Origin: a virus
Reading direction: 5' to 3' (one strand)
DNA length: 64,000 nt
IMG/VR virus record: IMGVR_UViG_3300010413_000019
Location: 1 to 64,000 of that record
In this document: one piece after another, positions 39,462 through 48,214 of the stretch
Layout of the letters: each line of letters begins with the position of its first letter
Numbering within the stretch: position 1 is the first letter of the stretch
Notes under the pieces: generated by a model
Databases searched by the model: none
What the model was told of the DNA's origin: nothing
Seen by the model: only the letters and a program-made list of their open reading frames with translations
Program-made: the position numbers and the translations under genes

Positions 39462-41040
39462 ACCGTTAAAGAAGACGGTTGAGGATTGGCTGAACGAGGT
39501 CATCTACGACAATGAAGATGATACCTATATCCCCTCCGACTTTGCCCTGGAGTTTGTCAACTTCATCAAACTGGTGAACGGATCGGAGGGCGAGGAGAAC
39601 AAGACTCCGGTACTGCACTATAAGATGCTTGACCAGGTGGCCGGGCCGCGCCAGAATATATGTAACATGGTACACCGGGGCGGGGCCAAGACCACGATCA
39701 TGGGCGAGTACCTATTCTTGTACCTTGCTGTCTACGGTTCGCTGCCAGGGTTTGGCGAGGTGCCGCTGGCGATCTATGTCTCTGACTCCATCGAGAATGG
39801 TGTCAAGAATATGCGTAAGAACTTGGAGTACCGCTGGGAGAACAGTGAGTTCCTCCGCCACTATGTTCCGAAGATCCGTTTCACCGATGTCCGTTGGGAG
39901 TTTACCAACATCGATGGTAAGACATTGATCGTAAAGGGGTACGGTGCGAAGACCGGCGTGCGTGGGGCCAAGGAGATGGGTAAACGTCCGTTTCTGGCCG
40001 TACTTGATGACTTGATCTCGGATGAGGATGCAAGATCAGCTACAGTCATCGCAAGTATCGAGGATACTGTCTATAAAGCGATCGACTATGCGCTACACCC
40101 TACAAGAAGAAAGATCATCTGGTCGGGTACTCCGTTCAACTCGAGGGACCCTCTCTACAAAGCTATCGAGTCCGGCGCCTGGTATGTCAATGTCTACCCA
40201 GTGTGTGAGCAGTTCCCCTGCAGCCGTGAAGATTTCCGCGGATCCTGGGAAGACCGTTTCACCTATGACTTTGTCAAGGCCCAGTACGACAAGGCGGTCA
40301 AGGCCGGGAAGGTCGATACCTTCAACCAGGAGCTTATGCTGCGGATCATGTCTGATGAGGATCGTCTGATCCTTGATACGGATATCCCGGAGTATAGCCG
40401 GGCGCTCGCCATGCGGAACAAGGGGCGCTACAACTTCTACATCACGACCGACTTTGCGACCAGTGAGAAGACCAGTGCCGACTACTCGGTGATCAGTGTG
40501 TGGGCCTACAACAACAACGGCGATTGGCTATGGGTGGACGGCATCTGTAAACGGCAGCTGATGGACAAGAACATCGATGACCTATTCCGTTTGGTTCAAG
40601 AGTATGATCCTCAGGCGGTCGGCATCGAGGTCACAGGGCAGCAGGGCGGTTTCATTCAATGGATCCAGAACGAGATGATCAACCGTAATATCTACTTCTC
40701 TCTGGCAAGTGAGAACAACAGCTCGAATCCGGGGATCCGGCCGAACACCAATAAGATGGTGCGCTTCAATGTTGTTGTCCCTTGGTTCAAGGCCAAGAAG
40801 ATCTGGTTGCCAAACGATGTTAACAACGCGGCTCTTACAGAGATGTGGGCCGAACTGCGTCTGGCCTCGGCCGGCGGGTTCAAGAGTAAGCATGATGATG
40901 CGATCGATACGATCAGTATGCTGGCATCCCTCAACCCGTGGAAACCTAGCGAAGAAGCGGTCTACCGTAACGAGAACAACACGATGTGGGAAGACGACCT
41001 TGATGAGGAGGTGGGAGCCTACGCCTCATATATAGTCTAA
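39454..41040 (+). CDS. terL: Terminase large subunit (N4 gp68-like)
   Basis: 528 residues from GTG. ATPase: Walker A-like VHRGGAKTTIM near 72-82, Walker B LAVLDDL near 186-192. RNase H-like nuclease: TTDFATSEKTSADYS near 330, IEVTG near 390 and KHDDAIDT near 477 supply the metal-binding acids. It powers DNA packaging and cuts concatemers. First major gene of the late block. Confidence 0.93.
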   Translation: MSEPLKKTVEDWLNEVIYDNEDDTYIPSDFALEFVNFIKLVNGSEGEENKTPVLHYKMLDQVAGPRQNICNMVHRGGAKTTIMGEYLFLYLAVYGSLPGFGEVPLAIYVSDSIENGVKNMRKNLEYRWENSEFLRHYVPKIRFTDVRWEFTNIDGKTLIVKGYGAKTGVRGAKEMGKRPFLAVLDDLISDEDARSATVIASIEDTVYKAIDYALHPTRRKIIWSGTPFNSRDPLYKAIESGAWYVNVYPVCEQFPCSREDFRGSWEDRFTYDFVKAQYDKAVKAGKVDTFNQELMLRIMSDEDRLILDTDIPEYSRALAMRNKGRYNFYITTDFATSEKTSADYSVISVWAYNNNGDWLWVDGICKRQLMDKNIDDLFRLVQEYDPQAVGIEVTGQQGGFIQWIQNEMINRNIYFSLASENNSSNPGIRPNTNKMVRFNVVVPWFKAKKIWLPNDVNNAALTEMWAELRLASAGGFKSKHDDAIDTISMLASLNPWKPSEEAVYRNENNTMWEDDLDEEVGAYASYIV

Positions 41041-41044
41041 GCAT

Positions 41045-41076
41045 CCTGTTATTTTCTGTTAAATTATGTTATCATA
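41045..41076 (+). promoter_or_regulatory. Late promoter B
   Basis: TGTTA at 41047, 41057 and 41067, again at 10-bp steps, leading to TATCAT at 41070-41075. Precedes the tail gene set. Confidence 0.7.
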
Positions 41077-41111
41077 CGATATTGAAACACCGTAGGGCAT
41101 AAGGAGGGGAT

Positions 41112-41696
41112 GTGACAGTAGCAGACGTTATCAGATACGCCAAGTCCAGTGTTCTTAACCAATTAGCTGTTAAGGACAATGATAACACCCTGATTGACTA
41201 TATCAATCTTGCTGTAGAGGCCCTGAACCAACGGTACCAGCTCCGTACAGAAGAGCAGGTGATCAACCTGGTCAACGGACAGATGCTCTACGCTCTGCCG
41301 GCAGAATCCATTAAAGTCCTGGCTGTCTATGACGAGGCCGGTGATGAGATCCCTTTGAATGACGAGAAAGCTGAAGGAGGGGTATTTACCCCGAGCCACA
41401 CTACCTTGCAGGTCCCTTGGGCCGATGACAATCTAACCATCTCTCTCCTTTATCTCAGTACTCCGGAACCGGTTGCACTTCCTGAGGACACTGTACCTGT
41501 ACCACCACAGATGCTTTACCCCATTCTTGAGTACATGGGGTTCATGGCACACTCGGCCATTGATGGAACCCTACAGACTGAAAACAATGTCCATTACCAG
41601 CGGTTTGAGGCTGCGTGTAATGATCTTGAGAGATTTGGACTGCTGCAGGAGGATGTTACACCGGACGATAAGTTCAGTATTCGTGGATTCTGTTAA
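41112..41696 (+). CDS. Head-tail adaptor-like protein (N4 gp67-like)
   Basis: 194 residues from GTG with AAGGAGG. Position after terminase and helical ends with a strand-rich middle fit a head-tail adaptor. The end (PILEYMGFMAHSAIDG, then HYQRFEAACNDL) is typical of such proteins. Confidence 0.55.
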   Translation: MTVADVIRYAKSSVLNQLAVKDNDNTLIDYINLAVEALNQRYQLRTEEQVINLVNGQMLYALPAESIKVLAVYDEAGDEIPLNDEKAEGGVFTPSHTTLQVPWADDNLTISLLYLSTPEPVALPEDTVPVPPQMLYPILEYMGFMAHSAIDGTLQTENNVHYQRFEAACNDLERFGLLQEDVTPDDKFSIRGFC

Positions 41697-42124
41697 TGAA
41701 AAGAGCTAATACCCTCCAGTCACCGGACGCTCTGCTCCGGACTATGATCGACCCTTCGGTCTTTGATGAACTCCTACGCCTCGCAAGAAACTCCGATGCC
41801 CTGCTCGCAATCAACAACTTTACGGACGCAGACCGGATCAAGCTTGACGAGATAGAGGAGGGCGCTACTGCTGATATGACCAGGGATGAGCTTCTTGTCC
41901 TCTTGGCTCTAACGAAGGCTGATATCGGTCTGGATCAGGTTGACAACACGAGCGATCTGAACAAGCCGATCAGTATAGCTACGCAGGCGGCGATAGACGC
42001 GGTAGGTGCTCAAAGTTCATTGACCCCTTACACAATGAGTGACGGGTCGAGTAGTGGTGAGGTCACTATTCAGCAAGCTCTTGAGCTTGAACAGGAGAAA
42101 ACAATATTTGGAGGTAACTTTTAA
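41696..42124 (+). CDS. Tail fibre linker protein
   Basis: 142 residues with DADRIKLDEIEEGATADMT and DIGLDQVDNTSDLNKPIS, short repeats found in tail fibre shafts. Starts at TAATG with the adaptor gene. Probably links the fibre to the virion. Confidence 0.65.
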   Translation: MKRANTLQSPDALLRTMIDPSVFDELLRLARNSDALLAINNFTDADRIKLDEIEEGATADMTRDELLVLLALTKADIGLDQVDNTSDLNKPISIATQAAIDAVGAQSSLTPYTMSDGSSSGEVTIQQALELEQEKTIFGGNF

Positions 42125-43875
42125 TGGCAAATCAGATTGTTATAAAACACAGAACATCGACAACCGGTGAACCAACACTCGTAACGGGGGAGATTGCTGC
42201 CAATATCTTCGATAAGTTCCTCTTTGTCGGTACCGGGGCAGGTAACCTTGTCTTCCCGGACAAGGCCTATGTAGATAACCTTGTGGCTACGGCCGGGGTA
42301 GCTTCGGGGACATCTTTCGATAACACTGCCAGCGGTCTCACCGCGACAGACGTACAGGGTGCGATCGATGAAGTAGAAGGTCGTGTAGATACGATCGAGA
42401 CAAACATGGTGCAGACCGGGGACAGCGTAACACTTACAGGTGATGTCACTGGATCAAGTACGTTCCAGGCTGATGGCTCGGTATCCGTTAATACGACTGC
42501 TTCGGCAGACTGGGCGAACGTCTACAACAAACCCTCCACGGTTGCGGGGTTCGGTATCACCGATGCCTACACCAAGACTGAGATCGATACAGCTATTAAC
42601 AATGCACAGCTCGCTCTGGGAACCAACTACTCTGTTGCAGATCTCACCGCCAGGTCAGCATTGACAGATCTCACTGTAGGTGACAATGTATTCGTAGCGG
42701 ATGATGGGGATACAAAGTGGGCTATTTATAAGGTCACTGCGATCACAGACGGATCTGGATCAACGTCCACGTTCGAAAAGATAATGGATGAGGACGTATA
42801 CCTCAACGCTCAGTCTGCCACTGCTATTCTCACATCGATAAAGACAGTTGCATCAACACTTAATGATTACGGTATCACGGATGCTACCCCATCCTCGCAC
42901 ATAGGTACTGGCGGGGCCTCACACGCTACAGCCACCCCAACTGTTCACGGTTTTATGTCATCAGGTGATAAGAGCAAACTTGACGGGATAGAGGCGGGAG
43001 CCACAGCAGATCAGACCAAAGGGGACATTGATGCACTGGGTGTAGACGCTGCCACGCTGGGAACTAATGCCCCTTCCTATTATCTGTCATGGTTGAACTT
43101 TACAGGGCTGCCTACCACACTATCCGGGTACGGGATAACAGATGGTGCACCATTGAGCCACGTAGGATCCGCAGGAGCAGCACACGGAACAGCTACAGTA
43201 TCCTCAAATGGATTTATGTCGTCATCAGACAAGACAAAGCTTGATGGCCTCGATGGGAACTACACACGAAAGAACACAGCGAGTATATCCGGATTCAATA
43301 CGGTCAGTTGGACGACAATATGTAAGGTAGTATCAAGTCATATCGCATCATCTGTGAGGATATCCCTTGCAGGAACCGGATCAACAAGCGCCGTCACTAC
43401 TACAGCGGAGATCCATGTAAGTGATATCAGCGACTGGATACATGTAGAAGCTACAAACGGGAACACTAATAGGGTTACGTTCAAAGTCCTGTACGATGGT
43501 GTTAGCACATACTATGTGCAGGCTCTTGTGCAGTCTGCCGAGACCCTAACACTTACTGTGGATGTTGAAAGCCTATCAAGTGACACTGTGACTGTTGCTG
43601 ATCTAGCGGCAAGTGGTACTCTTGAGCATCAGCATATCGCCTATAAGGGGTCGAAGTCAATATCATCCAATGCAACGGTTACAGACATGTACGTTAAGAA
43701 CTTTCCTGTATGGACGGAGGGTACCCTGGCTTTCGGTACAGGAAATAGCAATATGGCCCGTGGTGACCACATTCATGCCTTTGCGGATATAGCATCGAAA
43801 CCAACAACGGTAGCTGGGTATGGAATAACCGATGGACTTACTACCAGCTCTGATATTGATGGGGGCACCTATTAA
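42124..43875 (+). CDS. Tail fibre/appendage protein (N4 gp66 position)
   Basis: 583 residues. The first 45 match an Mtd N-terminal-like attachment fold (KHRTSTTGEP...GEIAANIFDKFLFVG), then fibre repeats: KPSTVAGFGITDAY, three DGIEAGATADQT-like loops and a YGITD series. Receptor contact is expected from the C-terminal half. Confidence 0.75.
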   Translation: MANQIVIKHRTSTTGEPTLVTGEIAANIFDKFLFVGTGAGNLVFPDKAYVDNLVATAGVASGTSFDNTASGLTATDVQGAIDEVEGRVDTIETNMVQTGDSVTLTGDVTGSSTFQADGSVSVNTTASADWANVYNKPSTVAGFGITDAYTKTEIDTAINNAQLALGTNYSVADLTARSALTDLTVGDNVFVADDGDTKWAIYKVTAITDGSGSTSTFEKIMDEDVYLNAQSATAILTSIKTVASTLNDYGITDATPSSHIGTGGASHATATPTVHGFMSSGDKSKLDGIEAGATADQTKGDIDALGVDAATLGTNAPSYYLSWLNFTGLPTTLSGYGITDGAPLSHVGSAGAAHGTATVSSNGFMSSSDKTKLDGLDGNYTRKNTASISGFNTVSWTTICKVVSSHIASSVRISLAGTGSTSAVTTTAEIHVSDISDWIHVEATNGNTNRVTFKVLYDGVSTYYVQALVQSAETLTLTVDVESLSSDTVTVADLAASGTLEHQHIAYKGSKSISSNATVTDMYVKNFPVWTEGTLAFGTGNSNMARGDHIHAFADIASKPTTVAGYGITDGLTTSSDIDGGTY

Positions 43876-44831
43876 TGGCTAACGCAGTCAGGCCTCTCAG
43901 AGGTACAGCAGCAAATCGTACCAATGTCACACCTAAGTCAGGTGAGATCCAAATAACCACGGATACCAATAAGGTATTCATCGGTGATGGCGCCACTGCT
44001 GGTGGTAATGAGATAGCGTACCTCGGAACGGAGCTTACGGTAACACCGGCGTCACCTACAAATAAGATCATTACCGAAGGCCAAATGGTCAGTCTCAATG
44101 CTGCCACCCTCGGCGGAAAACTCCCTAGTGACTACGTCAGGACAACTGATGGTCTGGCGCAGACAATCACGGGGATAAAGACCTTCAGCACAAGCCCGGT
44201 GGTTCCCACACCCACAGGCAGCACCGAAGCTGCAAACAAGGGGTATGTAGACAGTGCTGTTGCTGTAGGTGCAGGACTCGAGGCGTATGTCACTGGTTCG
44301 TATGTAGAGGGACAGATCATTGGTACATTCGAGACAGCTTCGCAGACACCTGTAGAAGTCTGTTCCATCCGAAACGGTCTTCGTGGCGGGAATGTCACGA
44401 TCACGGGTGAGATCCGGACAAGTGAAATTGGAAGTAATGGTGATGTGAAGATGTATCTGAACGGTGTATACGCTTCCAAGATATTCATCACTACCGGCAC
44501 TGATACCAACTATGAACCTTTCTCATTCACTCTAGGGATATCCCCGGGTGACCTGATCCAGTTCTATGTCTCTTGCTACGACACACTCATGACCGTGGCT
44601 ATCCGGGATCCAAAGATCAAGTGCGGTAACCCAACATCATTGGATAAAGAGGATGAACTCTATGGGCCACGAGGGGGCGGTAGTGATCATGTCTTCTACG
44701 AGAACGACCAGGTCATCACAAGTGACTACACGATCACAGAGGGTAGAAGCGCATATTCAACAGGACCGATCACGATCGCAGACGGGGTTACAGTCACCAT
44801 ACCAGACGGATCGAGATGGGTAATCCACTAG
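43875..44831 (+). CDS. Second tail fibre protein
   Basis: 318 residues. N-terminal Mtd-like module (GEIQITTDTNKVFIGDGAT) like the previous gene, a middle jelly-roll-like part, and a C-terminal SDYTITEGRSAYSTGPITI domain common at phage fibre tips. Confidence 0.7.
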   Translation: MANAVRPLRGTAANRTNVTPKSGEIQITTDTNKVFIGDGATAGGNEIAYLGTELTVTPASPTNKIITEGQMVSLNAATLGGKLPSDYVRTTDGLAQTITGIKTFSTSPVVPTPTGSTEAANKGYVDSAVAVGAGLEAYVTGSYVEGQIIGTFETASQTPVEVCSIRNGLRGGNVTITGEIRTSEIGSNGDVKMYLNGVYASKIFITTGTDTNYEPFSFTLGISPGDLIQFYVSCYDTLMTVAIRDPKIKCGNPTSLDKEDELYGPRGGGSDHVFYENDQVITSDYTITEGRSAYSTGPITIADGVTVTIPDGSRWVIH

Positions 44832-44841
44832 GAGGTAATTG

Positions 44842-45243
44842 ATGGCAACAGGCGTATTGGAACTTGGGGTCTTATCGGACGGAATCAACACAGCACCTAT
44901 GTCGGATGTGGTCAATGGCAGTGCTAGAGCTTGGGTCACATTTAATGGTACATTAGTAAATGCTACAGGAGATTTAACAGGTGTAACCAGTTCGTATAAC
45001 ATATCAAGCGTTGTTGATAACGGTACTGGTGATTACACTATAAATTTTACAAACCCATTAGCTGATGCCTACTATACATGGTGCATAGGAAGAAACGGCA
45101 ATGCTACAGATATTAACAGGGTTCATGCCCCCTACCTTGTGTCAAGGAGTAATGTCCATATTAGGATAGCAATGCCTGTTGATAATAGTGCATCATACAG
45201 TAGAGATGATGCTACTGCTATATCTGTAACAATTTTTAGATAA
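44842..45243 (+). CDS. Fibre tip module, paralog of 45471-45824
   Basis: 133 residues, AGGAGG before ATG. Contains ARAWVTFNGT and NGTGDYTINFTNPLADAYY, a small tail-fibre tip domain. The gene at 45471-45824 carries the same module. Confidence 0.65.
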   Translation: MATGVLELGVLSDGINTAPMSDVVNGSARAWVTFNGTLVNATGDLTGVTSSYNISSVVDNGTGDYTINFTNPLADAYYTWCIGRNGNATDINRVHAPYLVSRSNVHIRIAMPVDNSASYSRDDATAISVTIFR

Positions 45244-45254
45244 AAGGAAATAAA

Positions 45255-45470
45255 ATGAACCAAAGAATAGTATTCACTCAAGATGGTGGGGCAACCATCG
45301 CAGTTGTCCACCCAGCACCAGGTGTACCAATCGAGGAGGGTGTTAAGAGTGTTCCTCTCGGTGCTCAATACAAAGTGATCGATGTCTCAGATATACCTGC
45401 TGACCGTATGTTCAGGGATGCATGGGAGATGACTGTCGATGAGACTTGGTTCCGTAAAGGGTTGGTATAG
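45255..45470 (+). CDS. Small tail protein
   Basis: 71 residues, AAAGGAAA before ATG. RIVFTQDGGATIAVVHPAPG then a DVSDIPADRMFRDAWE motif, a common small protein next to tail fibre genes. Confidence 0.6.
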   Translation: MNQRIVFTQDGGATIAVVHPAPGVPIEEGVKSVPLGAQYKVIDVSDIPADRMFRDAWEMTVDETWFRKGLV

Positions 45471-45824
45471 ATGGCTGGTGATTTAACTGTAGGTGATCTG
45501 ACTGCAAATGCGTGGCTGAACCCGGATGGCAGTGAGAACTATAGAGTACGTGCATGGGTAAGTTTTAACGGGACGGGGACACTGGCAATAAAAGCCAAAA
45601 GTATAAATGTCTCTAGTGTTACTGACTTAGGTACTGGGCAGTATCGGGTCAATTTTTATCCAAATCTGCCGGACACAAATTATGTTGCCCTGTTCAGTGG
45701 GGGGGATACCAACAACTTCCTGAATGTCGTCAGCATACAAGTAACGCATTGTGACTTACATGTAAGAGAGTACAACAACACTTACCAAGACCAAGCAATA
45801 AATAGTGTAGCAATTATCTACTAA
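45471..45824 (+). CDS. Fibre tip module 2
   Basis: 117 residues with VRAWVSFNGTG and LGTGQYRVNFYPNLPDTNY. Together with the paralog at 44842 it suggests exchangeable receptor-binding tips. Confidence 0.65.
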   Translation: MAGDLTVGDLTANAWLNPDGSENYRVRAWVSFNGTGTLAIKAKSINVSSVTDLGTGQYRVNFYPNLPDTNYVALFSGGDTNNFLNVVSIQVTHCDLHVREYNNTYQDQAINSVAIIY

Positions 45825-45833
45825 GGAGAGGGC

Positions 45834-46070
45834 ATGATACAAATCAATGAATTAAAAGCACAAGAGATAACCAAAGAGCGGATCAGACGCTATAGAGACC
45901 CACTCTTAGCGGAACAAGATGTTCTGTTCCAGCGCGAGATGGAGAAGGGTCCTGCAGCGGATACCGCAGCAATCGTTGCCAAGAAGCAAGAACTCCGAGA
46001 TCTACCGGCTATGGCTGACGGCAAGACAGTCGAAGAGCTGAAGCAGATCCACATCGATTTGGGACTGTAG
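45834..46070 (+). CDS. Tail fibre assembly-like protein
   Basis: 78 residues, charged and helical. RIRRYRDPLLAEQDVLFQR and KQELRDLPAM match the pattern of short tail-assembly chaperones. Confidence 0.6.
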   Translation: MIQINELKAQEITKERIRRYRDPLLAEQDVLFQREMEKGPAADTAAIVAKKQELRDLPAMADGKTVEELKQIHIDLGL

Positions 46071-46071
46071 T

Positions 46072-46431
46072 ATGCCATCGGTTGTTAGAGGTAACGATGA
46101 CTTCGATAGCGCAACAAGCTACCTGGGTCTCGGTGAGGGCCAGACATGGTCGGATGTAACGGCTTCCAGAACTATGGGTACAACCTATACAAACTCGACA
46201 GGTAGACCAATTGCCGTAAGTATCAATCCGAATCTCCCGCAGGCTACAACCTGGCATGGCGTTGGGTTTAGAATCAACGGTGCAGAGGTTGCAACATCCC
46301 GATGTTATGGCAACTATGGTACGTTTGCTGAGAGGCCAAATATGTTTATTGTTGTTCCCGATGGAGCTACATACAGTCTTAATATTATCGCCGGAAGTCC
46401 AACTATTATTTACTGGCGTGAACTACGGTAG
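46072..46431 (+). CDS. Third fibre tip protein
   Basis: 119 residues, strand-rich, with YTNSTGRPIAVSI and FIVVPDGATYSL. Same role expected as the other tip modules but a different fold family. Confidence 0.6.
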   Translation: MPSVVRGNDDFDSATSYLGLGEGQTWSDVTASRTMGTTYTNSTGRPIAVSINPNLPQATTWHGVGFRINGAEVATSRCYGNYGTFAERPNMFIVVPDGATYSLNIIAGSPTIIYWRELR

Positions 46432-46439
46432 GAGCATAC

Positions 46440-46844
46440 ATGAAATACTATAAAGACCTATTAACCTTTGAAGTCTTCGCCTACAGCGAGGACGGTTCAC
46501 AAGACCATCTGATCGGAGACAAGGTAGAGATGACAGCCGAAGAGATTGATCTACATCTCAACCCACCGAAGACCCAAGAACAGATGCAGCAGGATATCTC
46601 CAATGCTATCCAGGATCGACTTGACACCTTCGCCCAGTCCTACCGCTATGACAACATCAATGCAATCGGTAAGTACCTTGGGTATGACAATGTGTTCCGC
46701 GCTGAGTGTGAGGCTATGGGTGCGTGGGCTGCTGCGTGCTGGGATACAGCCGGCCAGATCGAAGCTGATGTACTGGCAGCACTTCGTCCATTCCCGACCC
46801 CAGAAGAAGTCCTCGCTGAACTTCCGGCAGCACCGGTGATCTAG
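46440..46844 (+). CDS. Tail fibre assembly chaperone-like protein
   Basis: 134 residues, helical and acidic, with YDNINAIGKYLGYDNVF and CEAMGAWAAACWD, typical for chaperones encoded after a fibre. Confidence 0.55.
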   Translation: MKYYKDLLTFEVFAYSEDGSQDHLIGDKVEMTAEEIDLHLNPPKTQEQMQQDISNAIQDRLDTFAQSYRYDNINAIGKYLGYDNVFRAECEAMGAWAAACWDTAGQIEADVLAALRPFPTPEEVLAELPAAPVI

Positions 46845-46846
46845 CC

Positions 46847-46915
46847 ATGATCCGACACTTAACTACTCCAGCAACTTGGTTCAAAGTTGAACTTAATAAG
46901 CTGAAAAATAGTTAA
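46847..46915 (+). CDS. Possible 22-residue peptide
   Basis: Short frame after the fibre chaperone with a weak ribosome site. Basic; low support. Confidence 0.25.
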   Translation: MIRHLTTPATWFKVELNKLKNS

Positions 46916-46928
46916 GCAAGGGGGGCGA

Positions 46929-47258
46929 ATGGCCGAAGAAGAAATCGATGGACGGGTCAAAAAGTTGGAGGACACTACGATGTTGATCCACTATGACCTC
47001 AAAGGTATCAAAGATAGTCTGGGAGGTATCTCGACAGCACTCAAGACATTGGCTGACGTACAGACAAAGCAGATGGTCATGGAGGAGCGATATGAGAACC
47101 GCCACAATGAGCAGAAGAAGATCAATGCCCAGCTGCATGAAGAGAATGTTGAACGGGTCAATGACATCGCGAAGATCAATGGTGTCTTCACACGTATCTC
47201 ATGGACGGTGATCACGATCATCATCGGTGCGATCATGGTAAGCCTGGGGTTCAAGTAA
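46929..47258 (+). CDS. Coiled-coil protein with C-terminal TM helix
   Basis: 109 residues, AAGGGGGG before ATG. A long coiled coil (about 5-80) and a TM helix at the end (ISWTVITIIIGAIMVSLGF). First of five overlapping genes forming the lysis cassette. Confidence 0.65.
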   Translation: MAEEEIDGRVKKLEDTTMLIHYDLKGIKDSLGGISTALKTLADVQTKQMVMEERYENRHNEQKKINAQLHEENVERVNDIAKINGVFTRISWTVITIIIGAIMVSLGFK

Positions 47259-47443
47259 TGGGTTGGCTCAGATCTAAGACCATCTGGTTCGGGCACCTGT
47301 TAGCGATTGTCGGGATAGTTGAGGCCAATATCGGTCTCCTACGTGAGAGTCTGGGTGAGTACTACGGCTATACCTTCATTGGTATCGCAGTGATCACCTA
47401 CATACTCAGAGCAGTTACGGATAAACCGTTAAAGGATAAATGA
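47258..47443 (+). CDS. Holin-like membrane protein
   Basis: 61 residues, start at TAATG. Two hydrophobic segments (about 9-25 and 37-51) with a charged end. Position before the peptidase supports a holin role. Confidence 0.6.
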   Translation: MGWLRSKTIWFGHLLAIVGIVEANIGLLRESLGEYYGYTFIGIAVITYILRAVTDKPLKDK

Positions 47444-47745
47444 TGGTGATGTTGAAAGAAGGCGTAAAGATCGTAGGTCTGAAACCGGAAGCTGTTCTGG
47501 GGATCATGATCTGTGATGGCGTCTACTCAAAGCACGGTATTGACTGTGTGGTCACAAGTGCGACCGACAGTAAACACGGCAGGGGTTCATTCCATTACCT
47601 CGGTATGGCATTCGATCTCAGAACCAGAGACATGGACTCGAATCTAAAGCAGGAGATCGTTATCGAACTCCGTATTGCTCTTGGTTCAGAGTTTGATGTC
47701 GTTCTGGAGTCGGATCACATCCACGTTGAATGGAATCCAAAATAA
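47440..47745 (+). CDS. Endolysin, M15-type peptidoglycan peptidase
   Basis: 101 residues, ATGA overlap. SKHGRGSFHYLGMAFDLR and ESDHIHVEW supply the His-Asp-His zinc site of VanY/L-alanyl-D-glutamate peptidases. No signal peptide, so release needs the holin. Confidence 0.8.
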   Translation: MMVMLKEGVKIVGLKPEAVLGIMICDGVYSKHGIDCVVTSATDSKHGRGSFHYLGMAFDLRTRDMDSNLKQEIVIELRIALGSEFDVVLESDHIHVEWNPK

Positions 47746-47975
47746 TGTTTGCCCAGTTGAAAGCCTATTTGTTGGCGGCCGCAGGTATAGCAATCGCTGT
47801 ATTTGCCGCTGTGTTCAAGTACCGGGGCATGAAGATCGACAAACTCGAGCACGAAGTCAAAGAGCATGAGGCCAAAGACAAGGCCCAGGACTTCGTGGCA
47901 GACAACAGAGAAGCAGCAGCAAGAGCGGAGGCTAAAGATCATGAAGTCATTACTGACGGCACTTATACTTTTTAG
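47745..47975 (+). CDS. Rz-like inner membrane spanin
   Basis: 76 residues from the ATG overlapping the endolysin stop. N-terminal TM helix (about 5-24) and a charged coiled coil, the i-spanin pattern. Confidence 0.7.
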   Translation: MFAQLKAYLLAAAGIAIAVFAAVFKYRGMKIDKLEHEVKEHEAKDKAQDFVADNREAAARAEAKDHEVITDGTYTF

Positions 47976-48183
47976 CTTTGCCGGCTGTAGCTACAAGTCT
48001 GTGGTTCCACCCCCGATAGCAACACTTGACAAGGTCGAGCACGCATCGATCGATGTATCGAAAGGTTGTATCTGCGGTGAGGACGTGCAGAAGGTCTACG
48101 ACATCAATCAAGAGTTGAGAAAGCACGAGGACTACTACTTCGAGCAAGTCTCCAAATACAACAAAGAGTTCGCGGGCGAGTAA
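47941..48183 (+). CDS. Rz1-like outer membrane spanin lipoprotein
   Basis: 80 residues in another frame overlapping the Rz-like gene by 35 bases. Lipobox FAGC at about residue 16 follows a signal sequence. The overlap is characteristic of Rz/Rz1 pairs, which fuse inner and outer membranes at lysis. Confidence 0.75.
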   Translation: MKSLLTALILFSFAGCSYKSVVPPPIATLDKVEHASIDVSKGCICGEDVQKVYDINQELRKHEDYYFEQVSKYNKEFAGE

Positions 48184-48214
48184 CGCTCGATCGGACCAAA
48201 GACAAAGGATAAGT

